A stretch of 64,000 bases of DNA, taken from Alphaproteobacteria bacterium (lineage in GTDB: Bacteria > Pseudomonadota > Alphaproteobacteria > Kiloniellales > DSM-21159). The stretch lies in NCBI GenBank assembly GCA_030433005.1, contig JAUILQ010000006.1, positions 1 to 64,000 on the forward strand, read 5' to 3'. This document shows positions 48,348-58,986 of the stretch, piece after piece (position 1 is the stretch's first letter; the number at the start of each line of letters is the position of its first letter). The notes under the pieces are model-generated. The model ran no database searches. It had not been told where the DNA came from and saw only the letters and a program-made list of their open reading frames with translations. A program made the translations under genes and the position numbers.

Positions 48348-48367
48348 TCCAGGAAAGCCTGCGCCGA

Positions 48368-48829
48368 ATGCTGGACCGCACCGACCGCCGCCTGCTGGAC
48401 GCCATCCAGACTGACGCCGACCGCACCCTGGCCGAGCTCGCCGAGCTGGTCGGCCTGTCGCGCAACGCCTGCTGGACGCGCCTCAAGCGCCTGGAGCAGG
48501 AGGGCTACGTCCGCGGCCGACGCGCCCTGCTGGACCGCGAGAAGCTGAACCTCGGCCTCATGGTCTTCGTCTCGGTCAAGACCGACAGCCACTCCCAGGC
48601 CTGGGCCGAGGCCTTCCGCCGGGCGGTCGCCGACATCCCCGAGATCCTCGGCGTCTACCGCACCGCCGGCGAGGTCGACTACCTGATCCAGGCCGTGGTC
48701 CCCGACGTGAAGGCCTACGACGCGCTCTACCAGCGCCTGACCGCGCGCCTGACCCTCTCCGACGTCTCCGGCGCCTTCGTCATGGAGGAGATCAAGGCGA
48801 CCAGCGTCCTGCCGCTCGACTACGCGTAG
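48368..48829 (+). CDS. Lrp/AsnC family transcriptional regulator
   Basis: MLDRTDRRLLDAIQTDADRTLAELAELVGLSRNACWTRLKRLEQEGYVRGRRALLDREKLNLGLMVFVSVKT. Confidence 0.95.
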   Translation: MLDRTDRRLLDAIQTDADRTLAELAELVGLSRNACWTRLKRLEQEGYVRGRRALLDREKLNLGLMVFVSVKTDSHSQAWAEAFRRAVADIPEILGVYRTAGEVDYLIQAVVPDVKAYDALYQRLTARLTLSDVSGAFVMEEIKATSVLPLDYA

Positions 48830-48887
48830 AGCGGTAGCGGCGTGTTTCCTCTCGGTCGCACCGCTTCCGCCGGCCCCGCCCCCGGTT

Positions 48888-49000
48888 CGTCATCCCGGCG
48901 AATGCCGGGATCCAGAGGAAGAAACGGCAGGCACGAGCGGCCGGGGTCCGCCCGTACTGGCCGATCCTTTCTCTGGATCCCTGCTTTCGCAGGGATGACG
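48888..49000. repeat. REP-like inverted repeat (GTCATCCCGGC/GGGATCCAG family)
   Basis: cgtcatcccggcgaatgccgggatccag ... ctggatccctgctttcgcagggatgacg. Confidence 0.8.
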
Positions 49001-49035
49001 AAAACGCGGACTCGGCTGGCCGCCGCGCTTGCCCC

Positions 49036-50223
49036 CTACCGCCGCAGCAGGAACTCGCGGCCGACCTTGACGCGGGGCTGGCCGTCGTACTCGACGATGT
49101 CGGCGGTGGCGTAGGTCTCGCTCCAGCGGGTCGGCAGGAAGGAGCCGGTGCCGATGGCGTCGACCGGCACCCGGGCCTCGCTCATCAGCTTGCACTTGCG
49201 CGGGCCGAAGCCCGAGGAGGCGACGATCTTGGTCGCCTCGAAGCCGGCGCGGTCGAGCTGCTCGCGCAGGTGCCAGATGCCTGCCGCCGAGACGCCGGGG
49301 CCGACCAGGTAGCGCAGCTCCTCCTCGGTACGGTAGCCGCGGATCGCCTCCGGGACGTTGCGCTCGATGACCGCGTAGGAGGCCGCCGGGTCGAGGCCCT
49401 CGAGGTAGCGGCTGGCCGGCACGTCGACGCGCAGCGACAGGCGGCCGCTGGCCGCCAGCTCGGGAAAGCGGCGGCAGACCGCGAGGCTGTCGGTGATCTC
49501 CTGGGCGAAGTAGTCGACCAGCACGGTAACCGGCTCGTCGGGATAGGTCTCGACGTACATCTCGGCGGCACGGACGGTCGAGCCGGCGAAGCCGATCAGC
49601 GCGTGCGGCATGGTCCCCAGGCCGCGGCTCAGGCCGAAGTAGTGCGCGGTCGCGTCGGTCGCGTTGCCGACGAAGCCGACGGCGCCGACCTTGCGCCGGG
49701 CGCGCTCCGAGCCGACGGCGGCGGCGTAGGCCATCTGCTCGGCCATCTCGGTGCCGGCGCAGTGGCGCGCGTCGAAGGCCATGAAGGCGACCTCGGGCAG
49801 GTCGACGCACATGGTGTGGGCGTTGAAGGCGGCGACGCAGGCGGGGCCGATCTTCTGCAGCAGCAGCGTCTCCAGGTCGGCCAGCTGCACGAAGGAGCCG
49901 GTGACGTAGAGCATCGGGTCGCCGGCGCCGACCCAGCGGCCCTCGGCGTAGCGCAGGTCGATGTCGAAGCGCGTGCCGCGCCGCTCGGCCATCGCCTCCA
50001 GCCACTGGATCGCCAGGCGCGGCGCCGAGACCACCGGCCGGCGCATGAAGACCGCGTAGGTCACCTGGCAGTCGCCGAAGCGCGCCGCGATCTCCTTGGT
50101 CCGATTGAAGTAGGCGTCGGTCCAGGCGCGCACCGAGGCGTCGCCGTCCGGCCAGCCGGCGCCGTCGTTGCGCAGCGCCTCCGCCGCGGCGTCGTCGCCC
50201 GGCCGGCTGCTGTCGTCTGGCAT
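49036..50223 (-). CDS. Nicotinate phosphoribosyltransferase-like protein
   Basis: DAYFNRTKEIAARFGDCQVTYAVFMRRPVV...FNAHTMCVDLPEVAFMAFDARHCAGTEMAEQMAYAAAVG...VDAIGTGSFLPTRW. Confidence 0.8.
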   Translation of the reverse strand: MPDDSSRPGDDAAAEALRNDGAGWPDGDASVRAWTDAYFNRTKEIAARFGDCQVTYAVFMRRPVVSAPRLAIQWLEAMAERRGTRFDIDLRYAEGRWVGAGDPMLYVTGSFVQLADLETLLLQKIGPACVAAFNAHTMCVDLPEVAFMAFDARHCAGTEMAEQMAYAAAVGSERARRKVGAVGFVGNATDATAHYFGLSRGLGTMPHALIGFAGSTVRAAEMYVETYPDEPVTVLVDYFAQEITDSLAVCRRFPELAASGRLSLRVDVPASRYLEGLDPAASYAVIERNVPEAIRGYRTEEELRYLVGPGVSAAGIWHLREQLDRAGFEATKIVASSGFGPRKCKLMSEARVPVDAIGTGSFLPTRWSETYATADIVEYDGQPRVKVGREFLLRR

Positions 50224-50342
50224 CGCTTCCTCCGCTGCTCCCCCGAGCGCCGGATGTTTCGCGCCCCGCGCGCCAGCGTCAACCCGCGCCGCCCGCGGGA
50301 CGGACATGCCCGGGCCTGCCGGCTCGCTGCCGGCCCCCACGT

Positions 50343-50415
50343 CCCTCGACAGGCTCGGGACGAAGCGACCTTTGGGACGCACCGCAAGCCTGCTTCGTCC
50401 CGAGCCTGTCGAGGG
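50343..50415. repeat. REP-like palindrome, 24-bp perfect arms
   Basis: CCCTCGACAGGCTCGGGACGAAGC ... GCTTCGTCCCGAGCCTGTCGAGGG. Confidence 0.85.
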
Positions 50416-50430
50416 GCGTGGGAGCGCCCC

Positions 50431-51828
50431 CTACTCGCCGGCGACGGCGCGGCGCTGGGCCTCGGCGTCCTGGCGCGCCTGGCGCTCGGCGTTGAGCTCC
50501 TCGGCGATCAGGAAGGCCAGGTCGAGCGACTGGCTGGCGTTGAGCCGCGGGTCGCAGTGCGTGTGGTAGCGGTCGGCCAGCATGGTCTCGTCGATCGCCT
50601 GCGCGCCGCCGATGCACTCCGTGACGTCCTGGCCGGTCATCTCGACGTGGATGCCGCCGGCATGGCTGCCCTCGGCGCGGTGCACGGCGAAGAAGCCGCG
50701 GACCTCGGCCAGGATGCGGTCGAAGGGCCGCGTCTTGTAGCCGGTCGAGGACTTGATGGTATTGCCGTGCATCGGGTCGCAGGACCAGACGACCTTGCGG
50801 CCCTCGCGCTCGACGCGGCGAACCAGCGGCGCCAGGTGGGTCTCGACCTTCTCGTGGCCCATGCGCGAGATCAGGGTCAGGCGGCCGGGCTCGTTCTCGG
50901 GGTTGAGCAGGTCGATCAGGCGCAGCAGCTCGTCGGGGTCGCTGCTCGGCCCGCACTTCATGCCGATCGGATTCTTGACGCCGCGCAGGAAATCGACATG
51001 GGCGCCGTCGAGCTGGCGCGTGCGGTCGCCGATCCACAGGAAGTGCGCCGAGACGTCGTACCAGTCGCCGGTCAGGCTGTCGACGCGGGTCAGCGCCTCC
51101 TCGTAGGGCAGGATCAGCGCCTCGTGGCTGGTGTAGAAGTCGGTCTCGCGCAGCTGCTGCACCGTCTCCGGCGTGACGCCGCAGGCCTCCATGAAGGCCA
51201 GCGCCTGGCCGATGCGGTTCGACAGCTCCTCGTAGCGCTCGGACTGCGGGCTGCCGGCGACGAAGCGCAGGTTCCACTGGTGGACCTTGTGCAGGTCGGC
51301 GAAGCCGCCCTGGGCGAAGGCGCGCAGCAGGTTGAGCGTCGCCGCCGCCTGGTTGTAGGCGCGCAGCAGACGCTCCGGGTCGGGCCGACGCGCCGCCTCC
51401 TCGAACTCCATGGCGTTGATCGAGTCGCCGCGGTAGCTCGGCAGCTCGACACCGTCCTGACTCTCGGTCGGCGCCGAGCGCGGCTTGGCGAACTGCCCGG
51501 CCATGCGGCCGACCTTCACCACCGGCACCGAGGCGGCGTAGGTCATCACGACCGCCATCTGCAGCAGCACGCGGAAGGTGTCGCGGATGTTGTTGGCGTG
51601 GAACTCGGCGAAGGACTCGGCGCAGTCGCCGCCCTGCAGCAGGAAGCCGCGGCCCTCGGCGACCTCGCCCAAAGACTCCTTGAGCCGGCGCGCCTCGCCG
51701 GCGAAGACCAGCGGCGGATAGTCCCGAAGGGTCCGCTCGACCCGGCCCAGGGCCTCGGCGTCGCTGTAGTCCGGTACCTGCAGGATCGGCTTGTTCCGCC
51801 AGTTGGCGGGCGTCCAGTTGTCACCCAT
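50431..51828 (-). CDS. Class II (plant-type) 3-deoxy-7-phosphoheptulonate synthase
   Basis: [76 protein letters not shown]. Confidence 0.96.
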   Translation of the reverse strand: MGDNWTPANWRNKPILQVPDYSDAEALGRVERTLRDYPPLVFAGEARRLKESLGEVAEGRGFLLQGGDCAESFAEFHANNIRDTFRVLLQMAVVMTYAASVPVVKVGRMAGQFAKPRSAPTESQDGVELPSYRGDSINAMEFEEAARRPDPERLLRAYNQAAATLNLLRAFAQGGFADLHKVHQWNLRFVAGSPQSERYEELSNRIGQALAFMEACGVTPETVQQLRETDFYTSHEALILPYEEALTRVDSLTGDWYDVSAHFLWIGDRTRQLDGAHVDFLRGVKNPIGMKCGPSSDPDELLRLIDLLNPENEPGRLTLISRMGHEKVETHLAPLVRRVEREGRKVVWSCDPMHGNTIKSSTGYKTRPFDRILAEVRGFFAVHRAEGSHAGGIHVEMTGQDVTECIGGAQAIDETMLADRYHTHCDPRLNASQSLDLAFLIAEELNAERQARQDAEAQRRAVAGE

Positions 51829-51997
51829 GGTCTTGTCCAGTTCTTCGCTTGCCAGGCCGCGCCGGGGTGGAGACCGGCACGGGGACAGTGGTTGTAGCGC
51901 CTCGCTCCCGGCGAATCCACTGTCGCTGGCCGGCAGGGGGCGGCGATCGGGGCGCGCGGACCGTGCCATGCCCGTCTCGTTGACGGCTCTCTCTCGA

Positions 51998-52025
51998 CGT
52001 CATCCCCGCGGAGGCGGGGATGACG
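51998..52025. repeat. REP-like palindrome
   Basis: CGTCATCCCCGC-GGAG-GCGGGGATGACG. Confidence 0.8.
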
Positions 52026-52066
52026 AGAAAGGAGATGTGTGCCGGCGTTTGCCGGGGGCGCCCCGA

Positions 52067-52420
52067 TCAGGCCTGGTAGATCGCGTAGAGCTTGCGGACC
52101 TTGCCGATCGAGCGCCAGGTGCCCTTGAAGCCGGCCGGGATGACGAAGGCCTCGCCGGCGGCGAAGCGCTCGCTGGTGCCGTTCTCGGCGGTCAGCTCGA
52201 CCTCGCCCTCGAGCAGCTGGCAGAGCTCGTGCTCCGAGTAGTCGACGCGCCAGGCGCCGGGGTCGGACGACCAGAAGCCGGCGAAGAAGCGGCCGTCGGC
52301 GGCCTCGTAGTGGTTCTCGGTGGTCTGCGAGGGGATGCCGTCGAGCAGCTTCGAGGGCTCGACCGGCGCGGTCTCGGCGGGAGCGCCGCCGGGCGAGAGG
52401 CGCAGGGGCTTGGCGGTCAT
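52067..52420 (-). CDS. Cupin domain-containing protein
   Basis: DPGAWRVDYSEHELCQLLEGEVELTAENGTSERFAAGEAFVIPAGFKGTWRSIGKVRKLYAIYQA. Confidence 0.88.
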   Translation of the reverse strand: MTAKPLRLSPGGAPAETAPVEPSKLLDGIPSQTTENHYEAADGRFFAGFWSSDPGAWRVDYSEHELCQLLEGEVELTAENGTSERFAAGEAFVIPAGFKGTWRSIGKVRKLYAIYQA

Positions 52421-52449
52421 CGGGATCCTCCCGGGTCTGCTCGCGGGGC

Positions 52450-53841
52450 CTACTCGGCCGCTCGCACGGCGGCCTGGCTGTCCTCGGGCTCGGGCAGCGG
52501 CTCGCGCATCGTCACGAACTCCTCCGCCGCGGTCGGGTGGATGCCGATCGTGCGGTCGAAGTGCTCCTTGGTCGCGCCGGCCTTGATCGCGATGGCCAGG
52601 CCCTGGACGATCTCGGCGGCGTCGAGCCCGACCATGTGGGCGCCGACGACCCTGCGGCCCTCGCGCTCGACGATCAGCTTCATCAGGGTCTTCTCGTCGC
52701 GTCCCGACAGCGTGTGCTTCATCGGCTTGAAGCTCGAGCGGTAGATGTCGACCGCGCCGTGCCTGGCACGCGCCGCCTCCTCGGTCAGGCCGACCGAGGC
52801 GATCGGCGGCTGGCTGAACACCGCGCTCGGCACGTCGTGGTAGTCGACCGTCGTCGGCTCGTCGTTGAACAGGGTCCTGGCGACGGCCATGCCCTCGGCC
52901 AGCGCCACCGGGGTCAGCTGGATGCGGTCGGTGACGTCGCCGATCGCCAGGATCGAGGGCACCGAGGAGCGGTAGTGCTCGTCGACCTTGACCGCCCCGG
53001 CGCCGTTCAGGGTGACCCCGGCCCTGTCGAGGCCGAGGTCCATCGTGTTGGGCTGGCGGCCGATCGCGTAGAGCACCTGGTCGACCTCGCGGACCTCGCC
53101 GCTGGTCAGGGTCGCGGCCAGGCCGTTCGAGGTCTTCTCGATCTTCTCGATGATCTGGTTGAACACCAGGTCGACGCCCTTCTTGGGCATCTCCTCGGCC
53201 AGGAAGGCGCGCACGTCGGCGTCGAAGCCGCGCAGGAACAGCGGGCCGCGGTAGATCTGCGTGGTCTCGGCGCCGAGGCCGGCGAAGACCCCGGCGAACT
53301 CGACGGCGATGTAGCCGCCGCCGGCGATCAGGATGCGCTCGGGAAGCCTGTCCAGGTAGAAGACGTCGTCGGAGACGATCGAGTGCTGGCAGCCCGGCTC
53401 GCGGGCGCGCACCGGCTTGCCGCCGGTCGCCACCAGGATGTGTTCGGCCGTGACCTTGCGGCCGCCGACCTCGACGCTGTGGGGATCGAGGATCGTCGCG
53501 CGGGCCTCGAAGACCTCGACGCCGGCGTTCTGCAGCAGCCGCTCGTAGATGCCGTTGAGCCGGGCGATCTCGCGGTCCTTGTTGGCGATCAGCGTCGCCC
53601 AGTCGAAGCTGCGCTCGCCGACCGACCAGCCGTATCCGGCCGCGTCCTCGAAGTCCTCCGAGAAGTGGCTGGCGTAGACCATCAGCTTCTTCGGCACGCA
53701 GCCGATGTTGACGCAGGTGCCGCCGAAGAAGCGCTCCTCGGCGATCGCCACCTTCGCGCCGTAGCCGGCCGAGAAGCGCGCCGCGCGCACGCCGCCTGAG
53801 CCGGCGCCGATGACGAAGAGGTCGTAGTCGTACTGGCTCAT
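52450..53841 (-). CDS. gor: Glutathione-disulfide reductase
   Basis: [71 protein letters not shown]. Confidence 0.93.
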   Translation of the reverse strand: MSQYDYDLFVIGAGSGGVRAARFSAGYGAKVAIAEERFFGGTCVNIGCVPKKLMVYASHFSEDFEDAAGYGWSVGERSFDWATLIANKDREIARLNGIYERLLQNAGVEVFEARATILDPHSVEVGGRKVTAEHILVATGGKPVRAREPGCQHSIVSDDVFYLDRLPERILIAGGGYIAVEFAGVFAGLGAETTQIYRGPLFLRGFDADVRAFLAEEMPKKGVDLVFNQIIEKIEKTSNGLAATLTSGEVREVDQVLYAIGRQPNTMDLGLDRAGVTLNGAGAVKVDEHYRSSVPSILAIGDVTDRIQLTPVALAEGMAVARTLFNDEPTTVDYHDVPSAVFSQPPIASVGLTEEAARARHGAVDIYRSSFKPMKHTLSGRDEKTLMKLIVEREGRRVVGAHMVGLDAAEIVQGLAIAIKAGATKEHFDRTIGIHPTAAEEFVTMREPLPEPEDSQAAVRAAE

Positions 53842-53993
53842 CGGAATTCCCCTCTTTCGACGGCATATGGCGCGCGGCGGCGGGACTTTAACCCGGGCCG
53901 TCCGGAAAGGCAGCCGTGACGGCGGCGACGGGAGGTGGCGGTCGGCATTCGTTCAGTCGTCATCCCGTCACTCGGCGTCCCCGCCCCCCTTTG

Positions 53994-54075
53994 CGTCGTC
54001 CCCGCGGAGGCGGGGACCCAGGGGCCACGGGCCGCGGCGGGACGGCCCTGGATCCCCGCCTTCGCGGGGATGACG
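53994..54075. repeat. REP-like inverted repeat
   Basis: cgtcgtccccgcggaggcggggacccag ... ccctggatccccgccttcgcggggatgacg. Confidence 0.8.
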
Positions 54076-54108
54076 GTAAGGAAAGAGCGGTAGAGAAGAA
54101 GGCCGCCG

Positions 54109-55128
54109 TCACGCCGGCTCGGCGATGCGCACCATGGCCTTGCCGTCGTTCTCGCCCCTGAGCAGGCGGACGAGATGCGCCGGCGCCGCCTCGATGCCCT
54201 CGGCGACGTCGTGGCGGGTGTGGATGCGGCCTTCCTTGTGCCAGATCGCCAGCTGGCGGGCGGCTTCGTCGAACTTCTCGGTCCAGTCGAAGGCCAGGAA
54301 GCCGGTCACGGTGGCGCGCGCGACCAGGATCGCGCGGTTGTAGCGCGGCCCCTCGGGCACCGGATGCGAGGGGATCGACATGGTGCCGACGATGGCGATG
54401 CGGGCGCGCGGCTTCAGCTGCGTCATGACCGCGTCGGAGACCGGACCCGCCGTGTTGTCGTAGTAGACGTCGACGCCCTCGGGCGCCGCGGCCTTGAGCG
54501 CCGAGGCGAGGTCGCCGGCCTTGCGGTAGTTGATCGCGGCGTCGTAGCCGAAGTCGTCGAGGCAGGCCGCGACCTTCTCGTCGCTGCCGGTGAAGCCGAC
54601 GGTGCGGCAGCCGAGGATCTTGGCGATCTGGCCGGCGACCGAGCCGACCGCCCCGGCGGCGGTCGAGACCACGACCGTCTCGCCGGCCTGGGGCCGGCCG
54701 ATCTCGGTCAGCGCCAGGTAGGCGGTCAGGCCGGTCAGGCCGAGCAGGTGCAGGTTGATCTCCAGCGGCCCGTCGTGGGCGTGGCAGCGGCGGTCGATGT
54801 CGCTGCCGTCGCTGAGGTGCCAGTCCTGCCAGCCGAAGCGGCCGTAGACCAGGCTGCCGGCCGGCCAGTGCGAGTCGTCGCTCTCGACGATCTGGCCGAG
54901 CGCGAAGCTGCGCATCACGCCGCCCAGCGGCACCGGCTCGGAGTAGTTCGCCGCCGCCGCGATCCAGCCGCGCTGGGCCGGCTCGCAGGACAGCAGCAGG
55001 TTGCGGATCAAGAGCTGCCCCGGCCCGGGGCGCGGCTTGTCGCCGACCTCGAGCCGGAAGCAGTCCTCGGTGACGCCCTCGGGGCCCGGCCGCGCAGCCA
55101 GGACGATGCGTCGGTTGGTCTCGCTCAT
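54109..55128 (-). CDS. NADP-dependent oxidoreductase (MDR family, leukotriene B4 dehydrogenase-like)
   Basis: RIVLAARPGPEGVTEDCFRLEVGDKPRPGPGQLLIRNLLLSCEPAQRGWI...VVVSTAAGAVGSVAGQIAKILGCRTVGFTGSDEKV. Confidence 0.9.
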   Translation of the reverse strand: MSETNRRIVLAARPGPEGVTEDCFRLEVGDKPRPGPGQLLIRNLLLSCEPAQRGWIAAAANYSEPVPLGGVMRSFALGQIVESDDSHWPAGSLVYGRFGWQDWHLSDGSDIDRRCHAHDGPLEINLHLLGLTGLTAYLALTEIGRPQAGETVVVSTAAGAVGSVAGQIAKILGCRTVGFTGSDEKVAACLDDFGYDAAINYRKAGDLASALKAAAPEGVDVYYDNTAGPVSDAVMTQLKPRARIAIVGTMSIPSHPVPEGPRYNRAILVARATVTGFLAFDWTEKFDEAARQLAIWHKEGRIHTRHDVAEGIEAAPAHLVRLLRGENDGKAMVRIAEPA

Positions 55129-55156
55129 CGCGGCCGTGTCCCCGGCAGAGGGCGGC

Positions 55157-56644
55157 TCACACGCCGCCCATGCAGAGGTACTTGATCTCGAGGAAGTCCT
55201 CGATGCCGTACTTCGAGCCCTCGCGGCCCAGGCCCGATTCCTTGACGCCGCCGAAGGGCGCGACCTCGGTCGAGATGATGCCGGTGTTGATGCCGACGAT
55301 GCCGCTCTCCAGGCCCTCGGAGACGCGCCAGACGCGGCCCATGTCGCGGGCGTAGAAGTAGCTCGCCAGGCCGAACTCCGTGTCGTTCGCCATGGCGATG
55401 CCCTCCTCGTCCTTCGAGAAGCGGAACAGCGGGGCGACCGGGCCGAAGGTCTCCTCCTTGGTGACCTTCATGTCGGTCGTCACGTCGGTCAGCACGGTCG
55501 GCTGGAAGAAGCTGCCGCCGAGCTTGTGGCGCTCGCCGCCGACGACGATCTTGGCACCCTTGCCGACGGCGTCCTTGATGTGCTCCTCGACCTTCTCGAC
55601 CGCGGCCATGTCGATCAGCGGGCCCTGGACGACGCCGTCCTCCAGGCCGTTGCCGACCTTCAGCTCCTTGACCTTGGCGGCGAGCTTCTCGGCGAAGGCC
55701 TCGTAGACGCCGTCCTGGACCAGGATCCGGTTGGCGCAGACGCAGGTCTGGCCGGCGTTGCGGTACTTCGAGGCCAGCGCGCCCTCGACCGCGGCGTCGA
55801 GGTCGGCGTCGTCGAAGACCAGGAAGGGCGCGTTGCCGCCGAGCTCCATCGAGAGCTTCTTCACGGTGTCGGCCGACTGCTTGATCAGGATCTTGCCGAC
55901 CTCGGTCGAGCCGGTGAAGGAGATCTTGCGCACCGTCGGGTTGCTGGTCAGCTCGCCGCCGATCTCCGAGGACGAGCCGGTGACGACGTTGATGATGCCC
56001 TTCGGAATGCCGGCGCGCTCAGCCAGCTCGCAGAGCGCCAGCGCCGAGAAGGGCGTGGCCGTCGCCGGCTTGATCACGATCGGGCAGCCGGCGGCCAGCG
56101 CCGGGCCGGCCTTGCGGGTGATCATGGCGTTCGGGAAGTTCCAGGGCGTGATCGCCCCGACCACGCCGACCGGCTGCTTGACCACGACGATGCGCTTGTC
56201 GCGCTGGTGGCCCGGGATGACGTCGCCGTAGACGCGCTTGGCCTCCTCGGCGAACCACTCGATGAAAGAGGCGCCGTAGGCGATCTCGCCCTTGGCCTCG
56301 GTCAGCGGCTTGCCCTGCTCCAGGGTCATCAGCAGGCCGAGATCCTCCTGGTTCGCCATCATCAGGTCGAACCACTTGCGCAGGATGTTGGAGCGCTCCT
56401 TGCCGGTCAGCGCGCGCCACGCCGGCCACGCCCTGTCGGCGGCCTCGATGGCGCGGCGCGTCTCGGCGGCGCCCATCTTCGGCACGCTGCCCAGCTCCTC
56501 GCCGGTCGCCGGGTTGGTGACCGGCAGGGTCTTGCCGCTGTCGGCGTCGACCCACTTGCCGTCGATGTAGCACTGCTGGCGGAACAGCGAGGCGTCCTTG
56601 AGTTTCGGGGCACCGTTCTCCGCGACCATGGCCTGCGCGCTCAT
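55157..56644 (-). CDS. gabD: NAD(P)-dependent succinate-semialdehyde dehydrogenase
   Basis: CYIDGKWVDADSGKTLPVTNPATGEELGSVPKMGAAETRRAIEAADRAWPAWRALT...MELGGNAPFLVFDDADLDAAVEGALASKYRNAGQTCVCANRILVQ. Confidence 0.93.
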   Translation of the reverse strand: MSAQAMVAENGAPKLKDASLFRQQCYIDGKWVDADSGKTLPVTNPATGEELGSVPKMGAAETRRAIEAADRAWPAWRALTGKERSNILRKWFDLMMANQEDLGLLMTLEQGKPLTEAKGEIAYGASFIEWFAEEAKRVYGDVIPGHQRDKRIVVVKQPVGVVGAITPWNFPNAMITRKAGPALAAGCPIVIKPATATPFSALALCELAERAGIPKGIINVVTGSSSEIGGELTSNPTVRKISFTGSTEVGKILIKQSADTVKKLSMELGGNAPFLVFDDADLDAAVEGALASKYRNAGQTCVCANRILVQDGVYEAFAEKLAAKVKELKVGNGLEDGVVQGPLIDMAAVEKVEEHIKDAVGKGAKIVVGGERHKLGGSFFQPTVLTDVTTDMKVTKEETFGPVAPLFRFSKDEEGIAMANDTEFGLASYFYARDMGRVWRVSEGLESGIVGINTGIISTEVAPFGGVKESGLGREGSKYGIEDFLEIKYLCMGGV

Positions 56645-56850
56645 TGCTGCTCTCCTCCCTTGGATTGGACCCGGCTCTGACGGGCCGGCCGGCCCGGAGC
56701 CGTCCGTGGCATGCGCCTGAAACGTCTTCCGGCAGATATATGCCGGCACCGCCGCCGGCGAAACCCCCGCGCCGGGACGCCGGACCCTGCCCTGCCCGGA
56801 CTGTCCCCTGCCCGGACTCTATCCTGCAACGCCCCGGGCGGGCCGGACGT

Positions 56851-57465
56851 TCACTCCGAAGCGGTATGGGCCGCGTCGGCGACGACCATGGCGAAGCGGT
56901 CCGACAGCGCCGCCAGCTCGGCGCGGTGCAGCTGGTCGGAGGGCACGACCCCGCCGACCCCGTCGGGCAGGTCGCGGGTCGCGCAGGCAGCGGCCACGAC
57001 CGTGGAACCGTAGCCGAGGTCCAGGGCCGCGCGCACCGTCGAGGAGACGCACATGTGGGTCATGAAGCCGCCGACGATCAGGTTCTTCCGGCCGTATCCC
57101 TTGAGCAGCGCGTCCAGGTCGGTGCCGGCGAAGGCGTTCGGCAGCGCCTTGCGCACCCGCCCCTCGCCCTCGCGCGGCGCGACCGGATCGGCCAGCGCGA
57201 AGGCCTCGCTGCCGGGATCGAAGGCACCGCCCGGCTTGCCCTCGTGCTGGACGTGGACGACCGGCGTGCCGGCCGAGCGGGCGCGCTCGAGCAGCGCCGC
57301 GCCCTCGGCCAGCGCCGGCTCGACGCCCGGCAGCGGCAGCTTGCCGCTGCGGTACTCGTTCTGCATGTCGATCAGCAGCAGCACGCTGTCGTGCCAGGGG
57401 TGCGGGCGGTTCTCCACGCCGGCCATGGCCAGCAGGGTCTTCGGCAGGCTCTCGGGCGGGGTCAT
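56851..57465 (-). CDS. Isochorismatase family cysteine hydrolase
   Basis: DSVLLLIDMQNEYRSGKLPLPGVEPALAEGAALLERARSAGTPVVHVQHEGKPGGAFDPGS...LIVGGFMTHMCVSSTVRAALDLGY. Confidence 0.92.
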   Translation of the reverse strand: MTPPESLPKTLLAMAGVENRPHPWHDSVLLLIDMQNEYRSGKLPLPGVEPALAEGAALLERARSAGTPVVHVQHEGKPGGAFDPGSEAFALADPVAPREGEGRVRKALPNAFAGTDLDALLKGYGRKNLIVGGFMTHMCVSSTVRAALDLGYGSTVVAAACATRDLPDGVGGVVPSDQLHRAELAALSDRFAMVVADAAHTASE

Positions 57466-57691
57466 TCCGGCTTCCTCTTCCTCATGCGCTGGGCGGGGCG
57501 ACACGGTAGTCCGCCGCGCCCCGGGGCACCAGAGACGTCATGGCAATAATGCTGTGATCGCGGCCGCTTAGCGGCACAGCCCCCTTGCAACTCGGGCGCG
57601 CGCGTTGAAAGATTGGAACAGTTAAAAACAAACCGAACCGTCCGGCCGTCGAAGGGCTAGCGGGGCCGGCCGCAAGTCGGAGGAGCCTGTC

Positions 57692-58963
57692 ATGCTGCTG
57701 CATTCGCTTCTGGGGCATATGGTCAGGAAGGGATCCCTCGGGGTCATCGACGCCAGCGGCCGGCGCCGCGACTACGGCGACGGCGGCACGCCCCGCGCTG
57801 TCATCAGGCTGCACCGCAAGGACCTCGAGTGGAAGCTGGCGCTGAACCCGCCGGTGCGCATCGGCGAGGCCTACATGGAGGGCCTGCTGACCGTCGAGGA
57901 AGGCCGGCTCTACGACCTGCTCGAGGTCGCCGCGATAAACTACGACCACCTCGAGGACCACTGGCTGGTCAGGCTCGGCAACTGGGGTCTGCGCCAGGGC
58001 CGCCGCCTCAAGCAGTACAACCCGATCGGCCTGGCGCAGAAGAACGTGGCGCACCACTACGACCTCTCGGGCCGGCTCTACGACCTCTTCCTCGACCCGG
58101 ACCGGCAGTACTCCTGCGCCTACTTCCCGACCGCCGAGACCGATCTCGAGAGCGCGCAGATCGCCAAGAAGCGGCATCTCGCGGCGAAGCTGAACCTGGC
58201 GCGCCCCGGCCTCAAGGCGCTCGACATCGGCTCCGGCTGGGGCGGCATGGCGCTCTACCTGGCCCAGGTCGCGGACAGCGACGTCACCGGCGTCACGCTC
58301 TCGGTCGAGCAGCACAAGCTCAGCCAGGCGCGCGCCGCCGAGGCCGCGCTCGCCGAGAGCTGCCGCTTCGAGCTGGTCGACTACCGCCAAAAGTCGGGGC
58401 CCTTCGACCGCATCGTCTCGGTCGGCATGTTCGAGCACGTCGGCAAGCGCAACTACGACGAGTTCTTCGGCAAGGTCCGCGACCTGCTGGCCGAGGACGG
58501 CGTCGCGGTGATCCACTCGATCGGCCGCTTCGACGAGCCCTCGCCGATCAATCCCTTCATCCGCAAGTACATCTTCCCCGGCGCCGACGTGCCGGCCCTG
58601 TCGGAGGTCATGACCGCGGTCGAGAAGTCCGGCCTGATCACCACCGACATCGAGATCCTGCGCCTGCACTACGCCGAGACGCTGAAGCACTGGCACGAGC
58701 GCTTCCAGGCCAACCGCAAGCAGATCGCCGAGCTCTACGACGAGCGCTTCTGCCGGATGTGGGAGATGTACCTGGTCGGCTGCGAGCTCGGTTTCCGCCA
58801 CCAGGGCCTGATGGTCTTCCAGATCCAGCTGACCCGCCGGCTCGACGCCCTGCCGACGACCCGCGACTACATGGTCGAGGAGGAGCGGCGCCTGAAGGCC
58901 CTGGAGGACGAACGCTTCTCCGTGCCCTATCTCGACTCGCGCCACGCCACGGCGGCCGAGTAG
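57692..58963 (+). CDS. Cyclopropane-fatty-acyl-phospholipid synthase family protein
   Basis: VAHHYDLSGRLYDLFLDPDRQYSCAYFPTAETDLESAQIAKKRHLAAKLNLARPGLKALDIGSGWGGMALYLAQ. Confidence 0.93.
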   Translation: MLLHSLLGHMVRKGSLGVIDASGRRRDYGDGGTPRAVIRLHRKDLEWKLALNPPVRIGEAYMEGLLTVEEGRLYDLLEVAAINYDHLEDHWLVRLGNWGLRQGRRLKQYNPIGLAQKNVAHHYDLSGRLYDLFLDPDRQYSCAYFPTAETDLESAQIAKKRHLAAKLNLARPGLKALDIGSGWGGMALYLAQVADSDVTGVTLSVEQHKLSQARAAEAALAESCRFELVDYRQKSGPFDRIVSVGMFEHVGKRNYDEFFGKVRDLLAEDGVAVIHSIGRFDEPSPINPFIRKYIFPGADVPALSEVMTAVEKSGLITTDIEILRLHYAETLKHWHERFQANRKQIAELYDERFCRMWEMYLVGCELGFRHQGLMVFQIQLTRRLDALPTTRDYMVEEERRLKALEDERFSVPYLDSRHATAAE

Positions 58964-58986
58964 CGGCGGCCGGGAGGACGCGGGCC

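Noticed and set aside
51829-52003. Leader peptide/attenuator for class II DAHP synthase (ORFs 51821..52003 and 51546..51920)
   Set aside because: No run of aromatic codons and no clear alternative hairpins; the only strong structure is the REP palindrome at 51998-52025.
57600-57650. AT-rich patch with GGAAC upstream of the CFA synthase gene as an EcfG-type promoter
   Set aside because: The -35-like GGAAC and the nearest CGT-type element are not at the required 16-17 bp spacing.
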